From assembly GCA_002506905.1 (NCBI GenBank), contig DAYM01000005.1, forward strand, positions 106,931-170,930: 64,000 nucleotides of DNA, written 5' to 3'. The DNA is from Methanomassiliicoccaceae archaeon UBA328. Its GTDB lineage: Archaea > Thermoplasmatota > Thermoplasmata > Methanomassiliicoccales > Methanomethylophilaceae. Below the pieces are notes generated by a model that was not told the origin of the DNA, made no database searches, and saw only the letters and a program-made list of their open reading frames with translations. Below are positions 59,162-64,000 of the stretch, piece by piece (within the stretch, counting starts at the first letter, position 1; each line of letters opens with the position of its first letter). The position numbers were made by a program, and so were the translations under genes.

Positions 59162-60186
59162 GTCGGCGGCATAATGGATGTGCCTCTCCACGACGTTACC
59201 CCTTCGGGTTCGAACATGAAGTCGGTCAACTCCGCACCGCCTTTCTTCAGCGCTTCGGCGACCTGAGGTTTCTTGTCGTACTCGCAAATGAAGTACATGA
59301 AGCCCCCGCCGCCGGCGCCTGATACCTTACCGCCGATAGCGCCGTTCTCTTTTGCGATATCGTACAGTCTGTCGATGTGCTTGTTGGTGATATTGTTGGA
59401 GAACTTCTTTTTGTATCCCCAAGCCTCGTCCAGAAGTTCGCCGGTGCTTTTCAGGTCGCCCTCTTCCAAAGTGGGGCCGATCTTCTTGGCGATCATCTTG
59501 GAGTGATCCAAAGCATCGATGTTCGAGCCCTTTTTCGAAGATTCGACCTGTGTCTTGATGATATCCGCGGATTCCCTGGATATTTTCGTGTAACACATGA
59601 CCGATCTGCATTGGAGCTCGTTGATGATGTCATCCGGTATATCGAAAGGCCTTACGGTCACATTCTTTGCGTCGATATCGAGATAATTGAAACCGCCGTA
59701 TGCGGCCGCATACTGATCCTGTTTTCCGCCTTTGAGGCCTATTATCTCTCTTTCCAGATGATATGACAGTTTTGCGATCTTGTCTTTGGTCATATCCTCG
59801 CCCTGCCAGTTGGCAATGGCGGAGATCATGGCGACCATCATGGTGGATGAGCCGCCGAGTCCCGAACCCGCGGGAACATCTGAATGGATGGTCATTTTGA
59901 AACCATCTTGGATATCAAAATAATTGGCAACTGCTTTGATGAGGTCCATGTTGCCGTCCAATTTCAGAGGACCGTTCTTCAGGGATGCTTTGTATCTGCC
60001 GTAGTAATGGGATTCCACGGTCATCTCTTTACTGTCCGCTATAGGCGTCAGCGTGCAGTACGCATACTTGTTAATGGTCGTATTGAAAACGCATCCGCCT
60101 TTTTCCGAGGCATACGGATCAACATCGGTGCCGCCACCGGCAATGCCTATCCTGAGCGGTGCGCGTGATCTTATGTATTCGGTCAT
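59155..60186 (-). CDS. GHMP-family heptose kinase (HddA-like), canonical copy
   Basis: This 343-residue GHMP kinase is clearly paralogous to the plus-strand copy. Here the motifs are canonical: PLRIGIAGGGTDVDPY, PAGSGLGGSSTMM with the ATP-binding glycines, and SGAGGGGFMY. The catalytic-type GGKQDQYAAAYGG (Asp) is present. It converges on the GT2 gene, which it overlaps by seven bases, and has its own promoter in the 352-bp gap upstream. It may be the functional kinase of the pathway. Confidence 0.87.
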   Translation of the reverse strand: MTEYIRSRAPLRIGIAGGGTDVDPYASEKGGCVFNTTINKYAYCTLTPIADSKEMTVESHYYGRYKASLKNGPLKLDGNMDLIKAVANYFDIQDGFKMTIHSDVPAGSGLGGSSTMMVAMISAIANWQGEDMTKDKIAKLSYHLEREIIGLKGGKQDQYAAAYGGFNYLDIDAKNVTVRPFDIPDDIINELQCRSVMCYTKISRESADIIKTQVESSKKGSNIDALDHSKMIAKKIGPTLEEGDLKSTGELLDEAWGYKKKFSNNITNKHIDRLYDIAKENGAIGGKVSGAGGGGFMYFICEYDKKPQVAEALKKGGAELTDFMFEPEGVTSWRGTSIMPPTQ

Positions 60187-60538
60187 CTAAGCTCCCATCC
60201 TTTTGCAGGCTACGCGTAGGCGTGCCTATACATCCCAAAATGAAATGTTCAATCCCTCTAATATATGTTGCCTATAAATTTTACTTTATAAAGCATTGGA
60301 TATCTAAATCAATTTATTGTTCATATTATCATATTATTGTCATATACGGAAGATGATGGCGGAATCCCAGCAGCGGCCGTCAAATGACGGACGCGGTCAA
60401 ACCGTCGGTCAAAAATGATTTCGCTGTCTATTTGTATTCTCAAATGTCTGGTTTCTCATCAGTATAAGGATAATTCACAATTTTTGTGAGAGGGATAAAA
60501 TACGGGCATGTTTATTCGCTTTTCAGGAGAGTGTGAGA
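60187..60538. other. 352-bp gap between divergent kinase and ACT-domain genes
   Basis: No strong gene is present. The left part has TATA-like sequences for the kinase (minus strand AATTTATAGG and GCTTTATAAAG, about 60266-60294) and a palindrome CTACGCGTAG (60210-60219). A GC-rich island (60350-60415) holds CCGTCA-AA-TGACGG and a 21-codon frame, MMAESQQRPSNDGRGQTV and onwards, without a proper ribosome binding site. The right part has the ACT-gene promoter. Confidence 0.45.
60475..60489. promoter_or_regulatory. Palindrome upstream of the ACT-domain gene's TATA box
   Basis: TCACAA-TTT-TTGTGA is a perfect inverted repeat. GATAAAATAC (60494-60503) follows as a TATA-like element. This places a potential operator at the edge of the promoter for the ACT-domain and ilvE genes. 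Confidence 0.45.
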
Positions 60539-60901
60539 ATGCACGTAATTTCCTTGATAGTGAAGAACGAGTTCGGCGTCATGCAGAGAGTTATGGGTGA
60601 ATTTACCCGCAATAAGATCAACGTCGAAACGATCGTAGTCGGAAAATGCGAGCTTTCCGGAAAATCCAGGATGGTCCTGTCCGTTGTCGGCAAGGACGCG
60701 GCGGAGACGGCCATAGGCAGACTTGAGAAACTTCAGGATGTATACGAGGCCGAGCTGATCCCGGAATCCGGACAGTCGGCATATGCGCTGATGTCCACAT
60801 CCAGCGGCAACGTCGGAGTCGTGGGAGGATCGGCACAGGTCGAGGAAATCATCGATCGCAGTAAACCCGAGAAATATGTCAAAGCGCTCAATGCGCTGTG
60901 A
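60539..60901 (+). CDS. ACT-domain protein (IlvN-like)
   Basis: The 120-residue protein begins MHVISLIVKNEFGVMQRVMGEFTRNKINVETI, an ACT domain as in the regulatory small subunit of acetolactate synthase. A second part of about 50 residues differs from bacterial IlvN. No IlvB catalytic subunit is adjacent. It may sense valine or another amino acid. The ATG is chosen with GGAGAGTGT upstream, while a GTG two codons earlier is possible. The stop overlaps the region before ilvE. Confidence 0.7.
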   Translation: MHVISLIVKNEFGVMQRVMGEFTRNKINVETIVVGKCELSGKSRMVLSVVGKDAAETAIGRLEKLQDVYEAELIPESGQSAYALMSTSSGNVGVVGGSAQVEEIIDRSKPEKYVKALNAL

Positions 60902-60927
60902 TGGGATATCATACAGAAGGAATCACA

Positions 60928-61854
60928 ATGGATAAAACAGAATTTATCTGGCTGGATGGGAAGCTTGTCAAGTGGGAAGACGCAAAGGTCCATGTTCTTG
61001 CTCACGCACTGAACTACGGTACCGGTGTCTTCGAGGGCATCAGGGTCTATCAGACCCCCAAAGGCCCTGCTGTCTTCAGGCTTAAGGATCACGCCAGGAG
61101 GCTTATGGACGGATGTAAGGTCATGGGCTTCGATATGAAATTCGCAGGCAAGACCTACGGATACGAAGACATCATGACGGCGATCAAGGATGCGGTCAGG
61201 GCTAACAAGAATGTTGACTACGCAAAACCCTGTGTCTTTCTCAGCGGAGAAGAGGTCGGTCTCAATCCGGTCGGCGTTCCCGAATCCATGGCCATCACAT
61301 GCATCCACATGGGCGCATACCTCGGAAAGGCAGGAACAGAGGGAGCAAAACTGATCACATCTTCCTGGCACAGACCTGACAATCTCTGCGGACCCGCGGG
61401 AGCGAAGGTCAACGGATCATATGTCGCATCATGCCTCGCAAAGAGGGAGGCCATCCGTCAGGGTGCAAACGAAGCGGTCATGCTCAACTCCGTCGGACAC
61501 GTCGCAGAGTGTACCGGTGAGAACATTTTCATCTACAAGGATGGAAAGATCCTCACGCCGTCATCTGCAGAGTGTATCCTCGAAGGTATCACCAGGAAAT
61601 CGATCATCGAGGTCGCACGCGATCTCGGATACGAGGTCGTCGAGACAGAGGTCACAAGGACCCAGCTCAACACCGCAGACGAGGTCTGGATGACCGGAAC
61701 GGCCGCAGAGGTCGCGCCTGTCACAATGATCGACGGAAGGATCATCGGAGACGGAAAGATCGGCGAGGTCTCGAAGAGCATCCATGCAAAGTTCAGCGAG
61801 ATCGCGAACGGCAAGGATCCCAAGTACGAGTCCTGGCTCGACTACGTCAACTAA
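60928..61854 (+). CDS. ilvE: Branched-chain amino acid aminotransferase
   Basis: This PLP fold IV enzyme transfers amino groups in valine, leucine and isoleucine synthesis. Motifs: VHVLAHALNYGTGVFEGIRVY at the N-terminus, the PLP Lys in SYVASCLAKREAIRQG, EAVMLNSVGHVAECTGENIF, and DEVWMTGTAAEVAPV. The length from MDKTEFIWLDG is 308 residues, typical. AGAAGGAATC precedes the ATG. It lies 26 bases after the ACT gene, which likely controls the pathway. Confidence 0.95.
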   Translation: MDKTEFIWLDGKLVKWEDAKVHVLAHALNYGTGVFEGIRVYQTPKGPAVFRLKDHARRLMDGCKVMGFDMKFAGKTYGYEDIMTAIKDAVRANKNVDYAKPCVFLSGEEVGLNPVGVPESMAITCIHMGAYLGKAGTEGAKLITSSWHRPDNLCGPAGAKVNGSYVASCLAKREAIRQGANEAVMLNSVGHVAECTGENIFIYKDGKILTPSSAECILEGITRKSIIEVARDLGYEVVETEVTRTQLNTADEVWMTGTAAEVAPVTMIDGRIIGDGKIGEVSKSIHAKFSEIANGKDPKYESWLDYVN

Positions 61855-61863
61855 AACAATTCA

Positions 61864-61884
61864 GCCTTTCGGGGCCTTCTTTTT
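61864..61884 (+). terminator. Terminator after ilvE
   Basis: A small stem GCCT-TTCG-GGGC with a UUCG loop is followed by CTTCTTTTTTA. It is weaker in pairing than the other hairpins but has the best T-run. Confidence 0.5.
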
Positions 61885-62360
61885 TAATTTTCATCATCTG
61901 CGGAAGTATCATCTGATACTGCCGTTTTTTCAGACGCGTGCTTGAAGATGTAATATTTGCTGAAGATCCAGTTCAATGCGATCTCCAGGACGCTTGTGAC
62001 TATCTTGGCAAGGAAACCGTCCGTTCCGAAAAGACTCTGGTTGAGGCCGAGGCCGTAAAGTATCGGGAACAGGACGATGGCTATGATGCCGGTGAATATT
62101 CTGGCTCCGAAGAACGATCCGAGTTCTTTGACGATAACGCCGGCCTTTACAGACCTGCTTGAGAAAACGATCCATTTGTTGACGACAAATGCGAACAGGA
62201 CACCGCAGATCCAAGAAAGGATGTTCGCGGCGTTGATCTCCATTCCGAGGTTGACGAAGACAGCATATGTGCCCCAGGTCACCAATGTGGTGAGTCCTCC
62301 GCATATGATGTAAAGGATTGCTTCCTTGTGTTTTGTCATGATCTCGTTGGGGGAGGCCAT
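61884..62360 (-). CDS. GtrA-family membrane protein
   Basis: The 158-residue protein has four membrane helices. Family pattern: YIICGGLTTLVTWGTYAV and a later ARIFTGIIAIVLF with VNKWIVFSS. GtrA-type proteins help move lipid-linked sugars across the membrane. An acidic C-terminal tail (DDTSADDEN) is present. The ATG is preceded by AGGATCGAT. It is in the same direction as two following surface genes upstream on the minus strand. Confidence 0.82.
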   Translation of the reverse strand: MASPNEIMTKHKEAILYIICGGLTTLVTWGTYAVFVNLGMEINAANILSWICGVLFAFVVNKWIVFSSRSVKAGVIVKELGSFFGARIFTGIIAIVLFPILYGLGLNQSLFGTDGFLAKIVTSVLEIALNWIFSKYYIFKHASEKTAVSDDTSADDEN

Positions 62361-62417
62361 ATCGATCCTAATTTTGAGAAAGGCCGTTTATATAAATACG
62401 TGTTGGGTGCGATCCGC

Positions 62418-63527
62418 TCATTCCGAATGGGCATCTTTTTCGGAATAATCGCCCGACATGACCTTGGAATAGACCTCTTCGATCCTAGGTATCAGAATGT
62501 TCCAGTCGTATCCTTTTGCGACGGATGCCGCTTTTTCGCCCATGGATTCGCATTTAGACGGGTCGTCCAAAAGGGAGTTCATCGCGGATGCCAACGCCTT
62601 GGGATCCTTGGGCGGTACGGTAATGCCCCCTTCCTTCACCGTATCCGGAAGTCCGTTGACATCTGTGCATACGATCGGTCTGCCGTAGGACATTAGTTCG
62701 ATGGCGGCAAGTCCGAGGGATTCGAACAAAGAGGGCATGACGAAGAATTCGCATGACGCCATCAATTCCCTCTTCTCTTCGTCGCTCACCCATCCTTTCA
62801 TCTCGATCTTATCTTCAAGTCCCAATTTGGAGATCTGTTTCGCAAGGCGGTCCGACTCCGGCCCCTTTCCGCACATTATGAGTTTGCAATCGACGTCCTT
62901 CATAGCTTCTATCAGATATTCCAGGCCTTTCGTTTTGACCTGTCTCCCGAGCGAGAGTATGAATCTGCCGTCCATGACCTTGCCTATTTTTGGGAATTCT
63001 CTGAGTCCCGATTGTACCGTGGTGACATAACCGGGAGAATATCCGCGTCTGATCAGGTCGTTCCTGACGTAGTCGCTGACCGCTATGATGTGGTCGAAGG
63101 TGTCGAGGCAGGATACGAATCTGTCATCGTTCATTTTCGAGAACGATGCCTGAAGTCCGATGCCCTCTCCCCACATGTTGTGGTATGTGAACACCTTCTT
63201 TCCGTCATACCTCTTCAGGTCCTTGGTGTAGCTGGGCGCCCATCTGTAATTGAAGTTGACAATGTCCGGATCTATGGCCGCTATGGCCTCGGCCACGCCC
63301 TCCGACGATACGAATGGCGGGTTGTATACGTTGATGAATTTGGATCTGAGGCGGACGATCTTGTAACCGTCGGGAGTCGTCTCTTCTTCGGCGGTGTCCG
63401 GGAGCCTGCTCGTCAGTACCGTGACGTCATGTCCTTTCCGGGCCAGGAGTTTGGAGGTGTCGTGCATCCTGTGCTCGATCCCTCCCTCGAACGGGTAGAA
63501 GAATGGATTGATGTCCACTATCTTCAT
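62418..63527 (-). CDS. GT4-family glycosyltransferase
   Basis: The protein of 369 residues has the GT-B fold: KIVDINPFFYPFEGGIEHR at the start with a glycine-rich loop, and a C-terminal domain with FILSLGRQVKTKGLEYLIEA and FESLGLAAIELMSYGRPIV (Ex7E motif). The frame is open well upstream, but the ATG chosen starts the recognisable domain and has GGGGATCG before it. It overlaps the next gene by four bases (ATGA). Confidence 0.88.
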   Translation of the reverse strand: MKIVDINPFFYPFEGGIEHRMHDTSKLLARKGHDVTVLTSRLPDTAEEETTPDGYKIVRLRSKFINVYNPPFVSSEGVAEAIAAIDPDIVNFNYRWAPSYTKDLKRYDGKKVFTYHNMWGEGIGLQASFSKMNDDRFVSCLDTFDHIIAVSDYVRNDLIRRGYSPGYVTTVQSGLREFPKIGKVMDGRFILSLGRQVKTKGLEYLIEAMKDVDCKLIMCGKGPESDRLAKQISKLGLEDKIEMKGWVSDEEKRELMASCEFFVMPSLFESLGLAAIELMSYGRPIVCTDVNGLPDTVKEGGITVPPKDPKALASAMNSLLDDPSKCESMGEKAASVAKGYDWNILIPRIEEVYSKVMSGDYSEKDAHSE

Positions 63528-64000
63528 TCGATCCCCTTCCTCTTTTTCACTACATAGGAGAAGACGAAGCTGATCGCGATGACCGCTATGATGAACACGA
63601 GCATAACGGTGGTCGCCATGTCGCTGCTGAAGTATGCGTAGAACACGTTGCTCATCATAGCTATCATTCCATATTTCAGAACGCATCCGATCACGACATA
63701 TGCCAGACTCTTTTTCAGGTCCCATTTCATTATGGCGATGAACGCACCCGCGAAAGGTATCATGGGGGCTACTCTGTTCAACAGCAGCAGCCGTTCGTCG
63801 CTCAATACCAGGAACCCCGTGTATTTCTGGGCGACCCTTTCGATCTTCACCGGGATCCTCGCACGGCTGACGACGATATACAATGTCATTATTCCGACGA
63901 TCTCGGCGAGCACCGCGACACCTAGCAATTCCAGGCTGTACGTGGCGGTAGGAACGGTCATGCATCCGAGTGCGAAGAACAGTTCGGGAAGTGTCGGGAA
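63524..64000 (-). CDS. VTT/SNARE-associated-like membrane protein, partial
   Basis: The reading frame runs off the window edge, so the N-terminus is missing and an internal Met is not the true start. The visible 159 residues have about four membrane helices and the pattern LLNRVAPMIPFAGAFIAIMKWDL, as in VTT-domain proteins of the cell membrane. It is coupled to the glycosyltransferase by a four-base overlap. Confidence 0.6.
   Translation of the reverse strand, partial: FPTLPELFFALGCMTVPTATYSLELLGVAVLAEIVGIMTLYIVVSRARIPVKIERVAQKYTGFLVLSDERLLLLNRVAPMIPFAGAFIAIMKWDLKKSLAYVVIGCVLKYGMIAMMSNVFYAYFSSDMATTVMLVFIIAVIAISFVFSYVVKKRKGIE

Noticed and set aside
60353..60418. 21-codon frame before the ACT-domain gene as a leader peptide
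   Set aside because: It lacks runs of branched-chain amino-acid codons and has no well-spaced ribosome binding site. An attenuator leader is not supported.
62418..63965. 515-residue single protein covering the GT4 gene and its upstream neighbour
   Set aside because: The extra N-terminal 146 residues are out of frame with the VTT-like gene that clearly occupies this stretch, and the GT4 domain starts at 63527.
1..64000. CRISPR arrays, insertion sequences, rRNA and tRNA genes
   Set aside because: None was found by eye. Low-complexity repeats such as Ala/Glu-rich L10 and L12 tails are coding.

Overview
The window is chromosomal DNA of a methanogenic archaeon, most likely a member of the Methanomassiliicoccales (Thermoplasmata). 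The archaeal assignment rests on Orc1/Cdc6, the small subunit of polymerase D, primase PriL, TFB, Gar1, an Spt4/5-type NusG, a complete A-type ATP synthase operon, a split GMP synthase, archaeal 4-phosphopantoate--beta-alanine ligase, tRNA endonuclease EndA, Cdc48 and aEF1-beta. The order-level guess rests on overall gene content and on codon use: among about 70 genes only one ends in TAG, and one glycosyltransferase carries an in-frame TAG. This is what is expected of a lineage that can decode UAG as pyrrolysine. No pyl genes, rRNA, tRNA, insertion sequence or CRISPR array were seen.

Layout. 1-2.9 kb: an AT-rich putative replication origin, with orc1/cdc6 between two identical, outward-pointing 25-bp origin recognition boxes, plus small membrane proteins and a signal peptidase. 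3-12 kb: dCMP deaminase and the A-ATP synthase operon (H-I-K-E-C-F-A-B-D) with an extra 48-residue membrane protein at its end. 12-17.5 kb: a secreted repeat protein and a metal-chelate/corrinoid ABC importer with a methyltransferase. 17.5-23 kb: polymerase D small subunit, a TIM-barrel protein, and a regulator/membrane-protease cluster. 22.8-26.2 kb: a three-gene stress operon (ArsR-like regulator, Cdc48, Hsp20) with a palindromic operator. 26-31 kb: a duplicated wHTH regulator, EndA, a DUF5714-like protein, TFB and Gar1. 31-34.3 kb: PurE, GMP synthase subunits and small proteins. 34.3-39.6 kb: SecE-Spt5-L11 and L1-L10-L12 operons, each preceded by a structured leader. 39.6-50.9 kb: a ribbon-helix-helix/FtsZ-like pair, TrmJ, a long plus-strand string (pantothenate, SAH hydrolase, glycosyltransferase, sugar kinase, AK6-type kinase, phospholipid synthase), PriL, a radical SAM protein and malic enzyme. 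51-54.6 kb: an egghead-like glycosyltransferase, pyrophosphatase, aEF1-beta with a zinc-ribbon partner, and a DUF89 protein. 54.7-60.2 kb: purine phosphoribosyltransferase and a GDP-heptose-type nucleotide sugar cluster. 60.5-64 kb: an ACT-domain regulator, IlvE and cell-surface glycan genes.

How the genes work together. The heptose cluster holds all four activities expected for GDP-D-glycero-alpha-D-manno-heptose (isomerase, kinase, phosphatase, nucleotidyltransferase). The isomerase and phosphatase are fused and the kinase is duplicated. Together with several glycosyltransferases, a GtrA-like protein and a phospholipid synthase, it points to an elaborate glycosylated envelope. Several gene ends carry short hairpins with UNCG or GNRA tetraloops followed by T-rich DNA, which look like intrinsic terminators. 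The features most worth follow-up are the in-frame UAG in the glycosyltransferase, the ORB-flanked orc1 locus, the FtsZ-like protein without a catalytic T7 loop, Spt5 with an Ig-like N-terminal domain, the Phr-like heat-shock operon, and the structured leaders of the secE and L1 operons.
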